Of a DNA stretch of 64,000 nucleotides, positions 1 through 8,482 are shown one piece after another; positions within the stretch are counted from its first letter, which is position 1; every line of letters starts with the position of its first letter. The notes beneath the pieces were generated by a model. That model ran no database searches. It was not told the DNA's origin and was given only the letters and a program-made list of their open reading frames with translations. Origin of the DNA: VRUE01 sp963703895 (GTDB taxonomy: Bacteria; Actinomycetota; Thermoleophilia; Solirubrobacterales; 70-9); the NCBI GenBank assembly GCA_963703895.1, contig CAVPFX010000003.1:372001-436000 (forward strand). The letters run 5' to 3'. The position numbers were made by a program, and so were the translations under genes.

Positions 1-144
1 GAGAAGGACGTCGAGGCCCGCAGCATGCTGGCCTTCTCGCTCTTCATCGGCGCCTACTTCATCACCGCCGAGCACGAGGGCAGGAGCCGCTCCCAGGTGC
101 TGCAGCTGGCGATCGACCGCCTGCTCAGCGAGTCGTGGGATTGA
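1..144 (+). CDS. C-terminal end of a probable TetR-family regulator (partial)
   Basis: The window opens inside a reading frame that ends with TGA at 142-144. The visible 47 residues form a hydrophobic helix (LAFSLFIGAYFITAEHEG) followed by a helix ending in LAIDRLLSE. This is what the last ligand-domain helices of many TetR-type repressors look like, but the DNA-binding part lies outside the window, so the family call is only a guess. The downstream neighbour is convergent. Confidence 0.4.
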   Translation, partial: EKDVEARSMLAFSLFIGAYFITAEHEGRSRSQVLQLAIDRLLSESWD

Positions 145-185
145 GTGGTCGGTCGAGCAAGGATCGTCGTATCGATCTGCGACAC

Positions 186-1208
186 CTAGGAAACCAGGCG
201 CAGCACTTCGCGCTCGATCTTGGCCCGCCGCTTGGCGCTGAGCTTGCCGTTGGCACTCGCTGCCGGCCGGACCCGCTCGCCGTCGCGGAAGCGGTCGAGC
301 ACGCGCGGGTCGATGTAGGAGCGGCGGCAGACGGCCGGTGTGTTGCCGAGCGCCTCGGCGACGCGACCAACCGCGGCTGAGATCGAACGCTTGGCGGCGG
401 CTTCGGAGGCTGGCGGCGGCTCGGCGGCGAGCTCGACCGCGGCGAGGACGGTGCCGTGCCAGGTGCGGAAGTCCTTGGCCGAGAAGCGCTCGCCGATCTC
501 CTCCTGGATGTAGGCGTTGACGTCGTCGGAGCGGACGTCGCGCCATCCTCCCTTCTCGCGCCAGGCGAGCAGGTCCTCGGGGCCGCCCCGGCGGCGGCGC
601 ATCGTCTCGATCGCGCGGATCGCAGCCGGATCGCGAATCGATTGCACGCGGCGCTGACCGCTCTTGGCCGGGAAGTCGAAGACCGCCTCGCCGCCGCTGA
701 CCGTGACGTGCTCACGCCGGATCGTCGCCAGCCCGTAGCTCTCGTTTTCCTCCGCGTAGCTCTCGCTCCCGACCCGAAAGAAGCCGAGGTCGAGCAGGCG
801 CACGGCGCAGGCCAGGGCACGCTCGCGCGGCATCCCCTGGCGCTTCAGGTCGACGGTGACGGCGCGGCGCAAGCGCGGCAGGTCGGCGGCGAACTCGCGC
901 ACCGCCTCGAACTTGCGCTCGGTCTGGCGCTGCTGCCAGCGCGAGTGGTAGAGGTACTGCTTGCGACCGGCGGCGTCGATCCCGGTCGCCTGGATGTGCC
1001 CGTGGGGATCGGGACAGATCCACACCTCCTGCCAAGCGGGCGGGATCGCCAGCTCGGCGATGCGCTCCAGGGTCTCTGCGTCCTCGACCCGCTCGCCGTC
1101 GGCGTCGAGGTAGGCAAAGCCACGGCCGTGGCGGCGGCGGACGATGCCCTCGCCACCGCAGTCCGATCGCCGCAGGCGCCGCGATCGGACTGCGGTGCTC
1201 ATCCCCAT
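186..1208 (-). CDS. DNA topoisomerase IB (poxvirus/bacterial type)
   Basis: 340 residues, the usual size for bacterial type IB topoisomerases, which relax supercoils through a 3'-phosphotyrosyl intermediate without ATP. The N-terminal recognition domain is present (PPAWQEVWICPDPHGHIQATG at about 56-76), as are the catalytic-core signatures: FFRVGSESY with Arg145, KDFRTWHGT with Arg248 and His251, and the nucleophile Tyr298 in RRSYIDPRVL. All expected catalytic residues are present, so the enzyme should be active. The ATG at 1208 is followed by a second ATG two codons later that could equally be used. It sits just downstream of the ferritin-like gene at 1221-1706 on the same strand. Bacterial members of this family are accessory enzymes rather than the essential topoisomerases. 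Confidence 0.93.
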   Translation of the reverse strand: MGMSTAVRSRRLRRSDCGGEGIVRRRHGRGFAYLDADGERVEDAETLERIAELAIPPAWQEVWICPDPHGHIQATGIDAAGRKQYLYHSRWQQRQTERKFEAVREFAADLPRLRRAVTVDLKRQGMPRERALACAVRLLDLGFFRVGSESYAEENESYGLATIRREHVTVSGGEAVFDFPAKSGQRRVQSIRDPAAIRAIETMRRRRGGPEDLLAWREKGGWRDVRSDDVNAYIQEEIGERFSAKDFRTWHGTVLAAVELAAEPPPASEAAAKRSISAAVGRVAEALGNTPAVCRRSYIDPRVLDRFRDGERVRPAASANGKLSAKRRAKIEREVLRLVS

Positions 1209-1220
1209 CCCGGCGACGCC

Positions 1221-1706
1221 CTAGGCGGCGTTCGGGTCCTCCTCGGCCGCCAGCTCCAGCGAGCCGTCGCGCACCGTGATCAGGTGGCGCTCCTGGATCG
1301 GCAACGCCCAGTCGACCAACTCCTTGATCGCATCCTCCCCAGCAGTCTCATTCAGCTTGCCGAGAATCGCCCAGTGGCCTACCTCGCCGGCCTCCGCCAT
1401 GGTCAGGAACTCGAAGCCGTCGAGCTCGTCGGAGTCCTCGCTGAGGTAGGTCTTCATCATCTCGGAGGCCTCGCTCTTGGTTTCGCGGGCCTTCTCCTCG
1501 ATCGCGGTCTTCTTGCCGTCGCGCTCGCCGGCCAGCTCCAAGCAGCGGCGCTCGGTCTCCTCCGCCTCCTCGCGCATCTGGCGCAGCTTCTCGGCCAGCG
1601 AGCCGCCGTCCAGCAGCGACTCGACTTTCTTCGTCGCCTCCTGCGCGGCAGCGGCGAGCCCTGTCACCTCGGCCAGCTTCTCCTCCAGCGTCGTCAAATC
1701 GGCCAT
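1221..1706 (-). CDS. Predicted helical, ferritin-like stress protein
   Basis: 161 residues, almost entirely alpha-helical. The first 90 residues are charged and heptad-like (coiled coil rich in E, K, A). The second half contains helices with Glu and His (EAGEVGHWAILGKL and WALPIQERHLI) arranged like a ferritin/DUF892-type bundle. The start is supported by GAGGAGAA seven bases upstream. It lies next to another ferritin-like gene (1840-2280), and a DUF892 gene is at 46725-47315. I cannot assign metal ligands with certainty, so a ferritin-like role is inference; it may be only a structural coiled coil. Confidence 0.6.
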   Translation of the reverse strand: MADLTTLEEKLAEVTGLAAAAQEATKKVESLLDGGSLAEKLRQMREEAEETERRCLELAGERDGKKTAIEEKARETKSEASEMMKTYLSEDSDELDGFEFLTMAEAGEVGHWAILGKLNETAGEDAIKELVDWALPIQERHLITVRDGSLELAAEEDPNAA

Positions 1707-1839
1707 GCTTTCTCCTCGTTAGTCGGGCCCGTGAAGGTCCGGCTACAAGCCGACGCTTCCCTAGAGGCGATTCTCGGTACAGGTGACCACTACCCCGGCG
1801 CGGCGTTCCCAATCTCGCCCGCTGCCTGGGCCTCGAGGC

Positions 1840-2280
1840 TCAGGAGCCAAGCGCGCGCTGCAGGAAGTCGGCCTGGCGCTGCTTGCGCATGATCTGGTGC
1901 TCGAGCATGTGCTCCAGGGCCTCGGAGCGACCCTCGCGACCGGTCGGCTCGATCGCTTCCTGCAGGGCCTCGATCGCCTCTTCCTCGCAGCGCACCAGCC
2001 AGCCGAGGGCGTCTTCGGCGCCGCGGGTGTAACGCAGCTCGGCCACCTCGGTGGTCGGCTCGCCATCGAAGGAGACGATCTTCTCGACCAGCTTGCGGGC
2101 GTCGCTCAGCTCCTCGTCGCCGTAGGCGGTCAGCACCTTTGCCAGCCCCTGCACCTCGAGGCCGACCAGGCTGGAGGCGACGATCGAGTACTGCAGGGCG
2201 GAGCGGTACTGGCGACTCAGCGCCACGTTCAAGCGCTCTATTGCAGCCGGCTCGTCAAGTTGCTCTTCGCTCTTTGGCAT
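1840..2280 (-). CDS. Ferritin-like / bacterioferritin-like domain protein
   Basis: 146 residues from the ATG at 2280, chosen over a longer frame because GGAGAGG lies just upstream. The pattern is that of a four-helix ferritin fold: LNVALSRQYRSALQYSIVAS (first helix), YGDEELSDARKLVEKIV with clustered Glu and Asp, RCEEEAIEALQEAIE, and ALEHMLEHQIMRKQRQADFL in the last helix. Family members (bacterioferritin/Dps-like) store iron or protect against peroxide. The exact diiron ligands cannot be proven by eye. It is divergent from the membrane coiled-coil gene at 2396 and shares a 115-bp promoter region with it. Confidence 0.7.
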   Translation of the reverse strand: MPKSEEQLDEPAAIERLNVALSRQYRSALQYSIVASSLVGLEVQGLAKVLTAYGDEELSDARKLVEKIVSFDGEPTTEVAELRYTRGAEDALGWLVRCEEEAIEALQEAIEPTGREGRSEALEHMLEHQIMRKQRQADFLQRALGS

Positions 2281-2395
2281 TGCCTCTCCGTACCCGATTT
2301 GGCGCCGACCGAACGCGATCGGCGTTTCCACCATTGGCCTGCGGGTATCCCGGAGCCGGTTGGAGAAATTGATCCAAGCCCTAGAGGAGGATTAG

Positions 2396-2671
2396 ATGTC
2401 CACCGTTTTGATCGTCGTAATCGTCGTTATCGCCCTGGTCGTGGTCGCCGCCCTGGTCGCCGCCGCCTCAAAGCGCAAACGCGAACAGCAGCTCGGCCAG
2501 ACCCAGAACCAGGCCCTTCGCGATGACGTCAGCCACCACCGCGAGCAGGCCGACAGCGCCCGCAGCGAGGCTGAGCTGGCCCAAGAGCGAGCCAAGCGGA
2601 CGGCCGCCGAGGCCGAGCTGAACGAGCGCAAGGCCGACGAGCGTGAGCGCGAGTTGGAGCAGCAGGAGTAG
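2396..2671 (+). CDS. Small membrane-anchored coiled-coil protein
   Basis: 91 residues. Residues 4-25 are one very hydrophobic transmembrane helix (runs of V, I, A, L); the remainder is charged, rich in E, R, Q and A with heptad periodicity, ending ERELEQQE. The start has a strong AGGAGG six to seven bases upstream. The first ten residues are identical to those of the gene at 60854-61240, which has the same architecture, so the two are paralogs. The function is unknown; an N-in membrane anchor with a cytoplasmic coiled coil is what the sequence predicts. Confidence 0.72.
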   Translation: MSTVLIVVIVVIALVVVAALVAAASKRKREQQLGQTQNQALRDDVSHHREQADSARSEAELAQERAKRTAAEAELNERKADERERELEQQE

Positions 2672-2677
2672 GGCGCG

Positions 2678-3880
2678 TCAGCCGCTTTTGAAGCGGGCGG
2701 CTTCCTCGGAGCCGCCCGTGGCGTTGCCCTCGCTGTAGGAGTGCGCTCCGGCGCCGGCGAGCGTGCCGCCGTCGACGATCAAATACTCCTCGCGGATCGG
2801 CCGCCCCTCGAACCAGCACTCGAGGATCTCCCGCGTCCCGGCCGCGTAGCGCGCCTGGGCCGAGAGGCTGGTGCCGGAGGTGTGAGGGGTCATCCCGTGG
2901 TGCGGCATCGAGCGCCACGGGTGATCGCGGGGCGCCGGCTGTGGGAACCAGACGTCGCCGGCGTAACCGGCCAGTTGGCCGCTCTCGCACGCCCGCGCGA
3001 TGGCGTCGCGGTCGCAGATCTTGCCGCGTGCGGTGTTGATCAGATAGGAGCCCCGCTTCATCTTGGCCAGCAGCTCCGCGTCGAAGAGGTTCTCGGTCTC
3101 CGGGTGCAACGGTGCGTTGATCGTCACCACGTCGCACACCTCCACCATCGACTCCACCGTGGGGTGAAAGGTGACGTTGAGCTCTCGCTCGACCTCGGCC
3201 GGCAGGCGGTGGCGGTCGGTGTAGTGCAGGCCGACCTCGAAGGGCACGAGGCGGCGCAGGACTGCCGAGCCGATGCGCCCGGCGGCGACCGTGCCGACCT
3301 GCATTCCCTCCAGGTCATAGGAGCGCGAAACGCAGTCGGCAATGTTCCAGCCACCCTCGACAACGACTTGGTAGGAGGGGATGTAGTTGCGGACCAGGGC
3401 GAGGATCATCATCACCACGTGCTCGGCGACGCTGATGCTGTTGGAGTAAGTCACCTCGGCCACGGTCAGGCCGTGCTTCATCGCCGCCTCTAGGTCAACG
3501 TGGTCTGAGCCGATGCCCGCGGTCAGCGCCAGTTTCAGCTTCGGCGCCTTGGCGATGCGCTCGGCCGTCAAGTAGGCGGGCCAGAACGGCTGCGAGATGA
3601 CCACCTCCGCCTCCGGCAGCTCGCGCTCGAAGACCGAGTCCGGGCCGTCCTTGTCGGTGGTGACGACCAGCCGGTGGCCGCGCTGCTCGAGGAACTCGCG
3701 CAGGCCAAGCTCGCCCGAGACGCTGCCGACCAGCTCGCCGGGCTTGAAGCCGATCGCCTCGGGGGTCGGGGTGCTCTGGCCGTCGTGGTAGCGCTCGATC
3801 TTCGGTACGTCCTCGCGTGCGTAAGCCGGTGGGTAGCCATTGGCTGGGTCGTCGTAGAGAACGCAGAGAACGGTCGCCAT
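2678..3880 (-). CDS. fdh: NAD-dependent formate dehydrogenase
   Basis: Exactly 400 residues from the ATG at 3880. It oxidises formate to CO2 with reduction of NAD+, as the metal-free D-2-hydroxyacid dehydrogenase type. The start MATVLCVLYDDP matches the Pseudomonas/Moraxella enzymes; longer in-frame starts add residues not seen in the family. The Rossmann motif AAGRIG is at 199-204, Asp222 follows for NAD specificity, Asn147 is the substrate-binding residue, Arg285 lies in TARGK and catalytic His333 in TPHTSGTS. The C-terminal GAHSYSEGNATGGSEEAA is also family-typical. It is cytosolic. The next gene upstream on the strand is a thioesterase; no formate-linked partner is adjacent, so it probably supplies NADH or detoxifies formate on its own. 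Confidence 0.96.
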   Translation of the reverse strand: MATVLCVLYDDPANGYPPAYAREDVPKIERYHDGQSTPTPEAIGFKPGELVGSVSGELGLREFLEQRGHRLVVTTDKDGPDSVFERELPEAEVVISQPFWPAYLTAERIAKAPKLKLALTAGIGSDHVDLEAAMKHGLTVAEVTYSNSISVAEHVVMMILALVRNYIPSYQVVVEGGWNIADCVSRSYDLEGMQVGTVAAGRIGSAVLRRLVPFEVGLHYTDRHRLPAEVERELNVTFHPTVESMVEVCDVVTINAPLHPETENLFDAELLAKMKRGSYLINTARGKICDRDAIARACESGQLAGYAGDVWFPQPAPRDHPWRSMPHHGMTPHTSGTSLSAQARYAAGTREILECWFEGRPIREEYLIVDGGTLAGAGAHSYSEGNATGGSEEAARFKSG

Positions 3881-3893
3881 GCCACTCATCCTC

Positions 3894-4709
3894 TCAGTCG
3901 ATGCGTGGAATGCAACACAACTGGGCGCAGCCACTGGCGAGCAAGCGCCCGGCCAAATCCCAGACCCGTCCGCTGACGCCGAGCAGGCCGTCGGCGCCCA
4001 CCGGGCATTCGTGGTCGATCAGTAGCCACTCGCTGCCAGTGGTGAACTGGTGGAAGCAGACATCGATGTCGAGATTGGGAGCCGTGTAATCCGCACCTTT
4101 GTACTTCTGGTAGGCCGCGGGCCAGCCGAACGTGTCGAGGAGGATGAGGGGACGGGCTGCGTCGATGAATGGGTCGTCGAAATGGGGCGCCGGCTCAAAG
4201 CGCACCCACTCCCTGATCGCCGGCCGCGCTTGTTCGTCCGCTGTGCCTTCGGCCGGCCGACGACAGCTGACGTTGTTCCAGAAGTTGAAGATCGGCCTGC
4301 CGTCCTTGATCCGGTCGTTCGGGGCAGATGCGTCGGGCCCGGCGACGTCAGGCGCGGTCGGCTCCTGGTGCTCGTACCCCGGCGCGTTCGCCGCTGTCCT
4401 CACCATCGCCTGGAGAACCGGCTTGCCAGCTTGGCTCATCCGCACCGCCAGCGACTCCGAGCGGCGACCGCGCTTGAGCAGCTCGACGCTCAGCTCGACT
4501 TCGTCAAAGGCGGGTGAGCTGAGGAAGTGACAGTAGAAGCTCGCCGGTCGCGGGATTTCGGCGCAGTCGCCAGCGGCACGCAGAGCGAGGGCGGCGAGGT
4601 ACCCACCGCTTGGGCCCCAGATCTCCCACGCATCGCTGAGCCCGACCGAGTAACGGCCGGCGTCGCCTTCGAGGCGGGTCGCCTCGTCGAGAGCAACAGG
4701 GCGGGTCAT
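3894..4709 (-). CDS. Acyl-CoA thioesterase-like protein (TesB-type double hotdog)
   Basis: 271 residues from the ATG at 4709; the open frame runs further upstream but only as a shadow of the neighbouring phosphatase. The N-terminal half contains WGPSGGYLAALALRAAG and PASFYCHFLSSPAFDEVELSV, the first hotdog of TesB/thioesterase-superfamily proteins. The C-terminal half has a second hotdog (PNLDIDVCFHQF and WLLIDHECPVGADGLLGVSGRVWD). Such proteins hydrolyse acyl-CoA to free acid and CoA in the cytosol. It lies 14 bp downstream of the PhoD-like gene and 13 bp upstream of formate dehydrogenase, so the three are likely co-transcribed. The substrate cannot be told from sequence. Confidence 0.82.
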   Translation of the reverse strand: MTRPVALDEATRLEGDAGRYSVGLSDAWEIWGPSGGYLAALALRAAGDCAEIPRPASFYCHFLSSPAFDEVELSVELLKRGRRSESLAVRMSQAGKPVLQAMVRTAANAPGYEHQEPTAPDVAGPDASAPNDRIKDGRPIFNFWNNVSCRRPAEGTADEQARPAIREWVRFEPAPHFDDPFIDAARPLILLDTFGWPAAYQKYKGADYTAPNLDIDVCFHQFTTGSEWLLIDHECPVGADGLLGVSGRVWDLAGRLLASGCAQLCCIPRID

Positions 4710-4723
4710 CGCCGCCAAGGCTC

Positions 4724-6367
4724 TCAGCTCAGCCGGCGCTCGAACACGCAATCCAAGCGACGCTCTTCCTCCTCGCCGGGGATCGTCTTGTCCAGCTGCA
4801 TCAGCGCCTCGCGCCCATCCAGGCGCAGGGTCGCAACCTGGTTGTCGAAGTAGGGACCCTCGGCGAGGCGCCAGCGCAGACCGGGATCCGACGCTCCGGC
4901 CCGTCCGGCGAGGGCCTTCATCGCGGCGGTGAAGGGACGGGTGAAGCCGACTTTGATCGCCCGTCGCTCGTGGGCGTCGAGCGGGTTGCGGTAGGGCGAG
5001 CAGACCGCCTGGTAGACCGCGCTCTCCATCTCGGCCCCGGGCCGGAAAGCCATCTCGGCCAGGTAGGCGTGGTGCACGTCGCCGGAGAGAACCACGATCG
5101 AGGCCGGCGCCTTGCCCCGCTTGCCCGAGCCGACTTCTTCGAGCAGGCCGCGCAGCAACTGGAAGGACTTGTCGAAGGAGGCCCAGTGGTCGAAGTCGAC
5201 CGCGCGCCGGATCTGCTCGGCACCGCGCGCCGCCAGCCCGCCCCAGGCACCGTCGCAGACGCGCTCGCTCCAGGCCTCGAGATGGTGGAAGCCCGGCGAG
5301 AGCAGGAAGGGGACCGTGGTCGAGATCAGCAGGTGGTCGAAGTCGCCGCTGGCGTGCTCGACGATCCAGTCCCACTCGTCCTGGTCGAAGATCGAGCGCT
5401 CGCCCTCGTCCAGCACGCGGCCGGCCCGCGAGTCCATGAAGATCGCCCGGGTGTTGCCGAGGTCGCGGCAGTAGCTCCAGCGGCTGCCGGCCCCGGTCGA
5501 GTCGATCTCGCAGGCGAACTCGCGCAGCGCGCTGGTCGCGTGGACGTTGCCGCGGACCCGGCGGTAGAGGTCGTTCTCATCGAGCTCCCGCGGCGAGAGG
5601 TTGCCGAGGTGCTGGTAGACCCAGTAGCTCATGATCCCCGAGGCGGCGCGGCCGTGCCACCAGGACTTCTCTTCCATCTCCTCGAGCCAGGAGCGGGAGA
5701 TGTTCCAGTCGTCGCTCATGTCGTGGTCGTCCCAGAGCATCGAGACCGAGACGGTCGAGAACAGCCAGCGGATCATCGGGTCGCTCCAGGACTCGGTGTA
5801 GAGCCAGGAGTACTCCTCGAAGTCGGTCACCTCCTCGCCGGGCGGCGTGCCGGTTCCGCGTCGTTCGCGGATCCGTTTGCGTGTTTCCGGTGAGCCCTCG
5901 TCGACGTAGACCTGGTCGCCGAGCAGGAAGAGCAGCTCGGGCCACTTGTCGCGCTCGGTGCGGCTCATTTCCAGGGCGAGCACGCGCAGGGCGTCGTACT
6001 CCTTGCCGTCTTCGTGGCGGTCGGCGCTGTGCACGTAGGGCTCGGTGTGGGGCAGGGCGACACGGCAGGAGCCGAAGCAGATGTCGAGCGGGCGGTCGCG
6101 GCCGAGGGTGCGGATCGCGCTCGGCGGCAGGTCGGAGCCGGCGACGGGCCAGCGACGCTCGCCGTCGAGCTTGACCTCGTACTCGTTGAAGCTGCCCGGC
6201 TCGAGGTCCTCGATCCGGACCAGGGCATAGAAATGCTCCTCGACCGCGAAGGTCGGCTCGCGGTGACCGAGCACCTCGACCTCGCAGGGCGCGTCGGTCT
6301 CGACCCAGACCGTCGCCTCGGTCTCGCCGACGTAGCGCAGCAGGGGGCCGAGCACGAGGTTCGCCAT
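4724..6367 (-). CDS. PhoD-like metallophosphatase (alkaline phosphatase D family)
   Basis: 547 residues. An N-terminal beta-sandwich of the PhoD N type (about 1-90) is followed by the metallophosphatase domain. Metal-binding signatures are visible: CFGSC at 97-101, GDQVYVD at 150-156, WDDHD at 212-216 and SGDVHHAY at 428-435. The enzyme should be a phosphodiesterase/phosphomonoesterase. Unlike classical secreted PhoD it has no signal peptide or Tat motif at the N terminus, so it is predicted to be cytosolic. It starts with ATG at 6367 and is probably co-transcribed with the thioesterase gene downstream. Confidence 0.93.
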   Translation of the reverse strand: MANLVLGPLLRYVGETEATVWVETDAPCEVEVLGHREPTFAVEEHFYALVRIEDLEPGSFNEYEVKLDGERRWPVAGSDLPPSAIRTLGRDRPLDICFGSCRVALPHTEPYVHSADRHEDGKEYDALRVLALEMSRTERDKWPELLFLLGDQVYVDEGSPETRKRIRERRGTGTPPGEEVTDFEEYSWLYTESWSDPMIRWLFSTVSVSMLWDDHDMSDDWNISRSWLEEMEEKSWWHGRAASGIMSYWVYQHLGNLSPRELDENDLYRRVRGNVHATSALREFACEIDSTGAGSRWSYCRDLGNTRAIFMDSRAGRVLDEGERSIFDQDEWDWIVEHASGDFDHLLISTTVPFLLSPGFHHLEAWSERVCDGAWGGLAARGAEQIRRAVDFDHWASFDKSFQLLRGLLEEVGSGKRGKAPASIVVLSGDVHHAYLAEMAFRPGAEMESAVYQAVCSPYRNPLDAHERRAIKVGFTRPFTAAMKALAGRAGASDPGLRWRLAEGPYFDNQVATLRLDGREALMQLDKTIPGEEEERRLDCVFERRLS

Positions 6368-6395
6368 CGAGGCCTTCGGGTTCGCGAACGCGGCG

Positions 6396-6641
6396 CTAGC
6401 CGCGAATCGCCTTTCCGGCGATGTTCTTCAGCCGGGTGCGGTCGCGCTGCGGCAGGTTGCCCGGGCGGCCCTTCGACTTCTTGACCAGCCGCCAGAACTC
6501 ACGCTGTTCCTTCTGGGTCAGGTTGCGCTCGACGCGCTCGCGCCCTTTCGCGCCGAGCCACAACACCACCGCCCAGACCATCCGCCAGGGGACCCGCTTC
6601 CACACAGTGGGTAGGGCGCGGCTGGCGATCCAGAAGGGCAT
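6396..6641 (-). CDS. Small basic conserved hypothetical protein
   Basis: 81 residues, strongly basic. The N-terminal 35 residues contain two or three Trp and a hydrophobic helix (WRMVWAVVLWLGA), then a basic helical tail (NLTQKEQREFWRLVKKSKG). It may be membrane-associated. The reading frame is compositionally normal for the genome and it sits between the PhoD gene and a CsbD-type gene on the same strand. No recognisable ribosome binding site precedes the ATG. I do not recognise a family. Confidence 0.6.
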   Translation of the reverse strand: MPFWIASRALPTVWKRVPWRMVWAVVLWLGAKGRERVERNLTQKEQREFWRLVKKSKGRPGNLPQRDRTRLKNIAGKAIRG

Positions 6642-6666
6642 GTGTGCCTACCGCGCCGGGGGACCG

Positions 6667-6846
6667 CTAGTCGCGCCCCAGCACGCCCTTGACCTTGTCG
6701 GCCACCTTCTCGACCCCGTCCTTCGCCGCGCCGGTCGCCTTGTCGACCTTGCCCTCGCGCTTGAGATCGTCGTCGCCGGTAAGACTGCCGGCGGCCTCCT
6801 TGACACGCCCTTTGGCGTCGTCCTTGTTGCGAATCTCGTCAGCCAT
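6667..6846 (-). CDS. CsbD family stress protein
   Basis: 59 residues, too short for most ORF cut-offs. The sequence begins MADEIRNKDDAKGRVKEAAG and continues SLTGDDDLKREGKVDKATGA, the hallmark of CsbD/YjbJ proteins, which are small, hydrophilic and induced by general stress. The ribosome binding site AAAGGAA is seven bases before the ATG. It lies between two other small basic genes on the same strand, suggesting a stress-related transcription unit. Confidence 0.9.
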   Translation of the reverse strand: MADEIRNKDDAKGRVKEAAGSLTGDDDLKREGKVDKATGAAKDGVEKVADKVKGVLGRD

Positions 6847-6868
6847 GTGTTCCTTTCTTTGTGGTCTT

Positions 6869-7447
6869 TTATCGCCGCGAAGTCAGGCTGGTGAGCAGGA
6901 CCTCGATCGGCGAGCTCTGCTTGCTCTCGCCGTTGGCGAGTCCCTCGCGTGCGTGCTTCAGCTCGGTCGTCAGCTCGCCGACGTTCTCCCCAAAGCGGCC
7001 GACTTCCTTTGCCACCTTGGACAGGTCTTTAGATCTGAGCTTTACCCGCTTGGGCTTGGGCAACTTGACTCCGAGCACTTTGTCGCCGGAGCGGCTGGCA
7101 CCAAGAGCTATCCCGCCGACCGTGCCAACCACGGCCGCACCCCCGGCCAGCAGCGGGATCTTGGCCTTGCTGACCGCGTGGCCCGCCTCTTTGCTGGCTT
7201 TGCTGACCGCGTGGCCCGCGTCCTTTCCGGCGCCGCCCACGGCGTCGCGGACCGCCTTGGCGCCATCGCCGACGGCGTGCGAGCTGCCGTTGCCGTTGCC
7301 GTGGGTGCTGCTCGCGCTTTTCGGCCGCGCTTTCGTTTTCCTAGCCGTTGATTTCCGAGCTTTCGGTTTCGCTTTGCTCGTTTTCGCGCTGCTCGAAGCT
7401 CTCGCTTTTTTGGCAGGTTTCGCTCTTTTTGTTTTCGTCTGAGCCAT
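6869..7447 (-). CDS. Lys/Ala-rich histone-like protein with a membrane segment
   Basis: 192 residues. Residues 1-48 are a Lys/Ala/Ser/Arg-rich tail resembling histone H1 (KKARASSSAKTSKAKPKARK). A repeated segment follows, with GKDAGHAVSKASKEAGHAVSKA in two near-identical halves, then a Gly/Ala-rich hydrophobic stretch at about 97-115 that could cross the membrane, and a charged C-terminal helix. The start has a strong AGAGGAGGAAG upstream. The tail suggests binding of DNA or another polyanion; the hydrophobic stretch suggests membrane tethering. It lies in the same strand series as the CsbD gene. Function is unproven. Confidence 0.65.
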   Translation of the reverse strand: MAQTKTKRAKPAKKARASSSAKTSKAKPKARKSTARKTKARPKSASSTHGNGNGSSHAVGDGAKAVRDAVGGAGKDAGHAVSKASKEAGHAVSKAKIPLLAGGAAVVGTVGGIALGASRSGDKVLGVKLPKPKRVKLRSKDLSKVAKEVGRFGENVGELTTELKHAREGLANGESKQSSPIEVLLTSLTSRR

Positions 7448-7514
7448 TCTTCCTCCTCTTTCAGGCAGTGCCCGGCCTTGGGCCGGGCCTACCTGTTTCC
7501 CGCAATTTGCCTGC

Positions 7515-7940
7515 CTAATCCTTTTCTACGACTTCGACCACGCCGTGCATGTCGGGATGGATCTCGCAGATGTAGTCGTAGGTGCCGGCCTGCTTGAAGG
7601 TCTCCGACTTGAGCTTGCCCTGCTCCAGCGTGCCGGTGTCGAAGCTGCCGTCTTCGGCGGTCGCGGTGTGCGGCGCCGAGTCCTGATTGAGCCAGGTCAC
7701 CTTGCCGCCGACCTGGACCGTGACCGGGTCGGGGTCGTAGGCGAAGTCGACGATCTCGACCTTTTCCGCCCGCGCCGCCTCGCCACTGGGGGCGGGAGCG
7801 CTGCCGCTCGGCTCCGACGACGTTTCGGTGGTCGTCTGTGTGGCGACGGACGTATCGCTGTCGTCATCCCCACCCCCACAGGCCGAGAGGCCAAGGGCCG
7901 TGGCGATCAGGACTGGTGCGAACAGCGTCTTGGGATTCAT
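7515..7940 (-). CDS. Plastocyanin/azurin-like cupredoxin lipoprotein
   Basis: 141 residues from the ATG at 7940 (a GTG two codons earlier is an alternative). It has a lipoprotein signal with lipobox LSAC, then a Ser/Thr/Pro-rich linker of about 35 residues, then a single cupredoxin domain. All four type 1 copper ligands are visible: His in APHTA and Cys, His and Met in CEIHPDMHG. It should be a membrane-anchored, extracytoplasmic one-electron carrier. No partner oxidase is adjacent, so the redox partner is unknown. Confidence 0.93.
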   Translation of the reverse strand: MNPKTLFAPVLIATALGLSACGGGDDDSDTSVATQTTTETSSEPSGSAPAPSGEAARAEKVEIVDFAYDPDPVTVQVGGKVTWLNQDSAPHTATAEDGSFDTGTLEQGKLKSETFKQAGTYDYICEIHPDMHGVVEVVEKD

Positions 7941-7996
7941 TCCCACGAGCTACCCCAACCCGTCATCCGCAATCTCGTCCGTGCCTGCGGCGACGC

Positions 7997-8479
7997 TTAA
8001 CGACTGGCTACATGCAACTCCAGCGCGTGAATCTGGTCCTGCCCGTAGGAGCCGGTCTGCACCGGCCCGGCGGCGCTGATCAGGTCGCCGATCCCGGGCA
8101 GCGGATCGGGGCGCAGGCCCTTTCGAACGTCGATCGCGGTTAGCCCCGGCAGGGTGATCCCCCGGCTGTCGACGATGACGAAGTGGGCGTCGCCGTCGCC
8201 GTCCGGGTCGACCTTCTCCAGGTATGTAATCCGCCCTTCGGTGCTGCGACAGCTGGGTAGGCCGGCCGGGCAGTGGGACGGGGTGACGTGCTCGGCCTTC
8301 GGCCTGGGGCGGGATGCCGGGCGTTCGCTCGTCTGCGGCTCGGCGGCAGACTCGGTCGCCGTACCCGTCTCGGTCGTCGCACTCGTCTCGCCGCAGCCGG
8401 GGACCGTGGCGAGCATCGCCGCCACGACCGCGGCGACGATCAGGCCGGGCCGGTGAGATTGCGAACCAGCCGTCCCCAT
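7997..8479 (-). CDS. Predicted lipoprotein of unknown function
   Basis: 160 residues with a signal peptide (LIVAAVVAAMLATVPGC) ending in a lipobox Cys at about 29, then a Thr/Ser/Pro-rich linker and a C-terminal domain of about 90 residues. That domain has two Cys (SHCPAGLPSC) and an acidic loop, DPDGDGDAHF, that resembles a calcium-binding loop. It starts three bases after the end of the cupin gene on the same strand. I do not recognise the family. Calcium binding is a possibility only. Confidence 0.65.
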   Translation of the reverse strand: MGTAGSQSHRPGLIVAAVVAAMLATVPGCGETSATTETGTATESAAEPQTSERPASRPRPKAEHVTPSHCPAGLPSCRSTEGRITYLEKVDPDGDGDAHFVIVDSRGITLPGLTAIDVRKGLRPDPLPGIGDLISAAGPVQTGSYGQDQIHALELHVASR

Positions 8480-8482
8480 CCG

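Noticed and set aside
456..1892. Long plus-strand open frame (478 codons) opposite topoisomerase IB and the ferritin-like gene
   Set aside because: It is a mirror of GC-rich codons of the minus-strand genes; its translation is low-complexity V/L/A/G/R with no family pattern.
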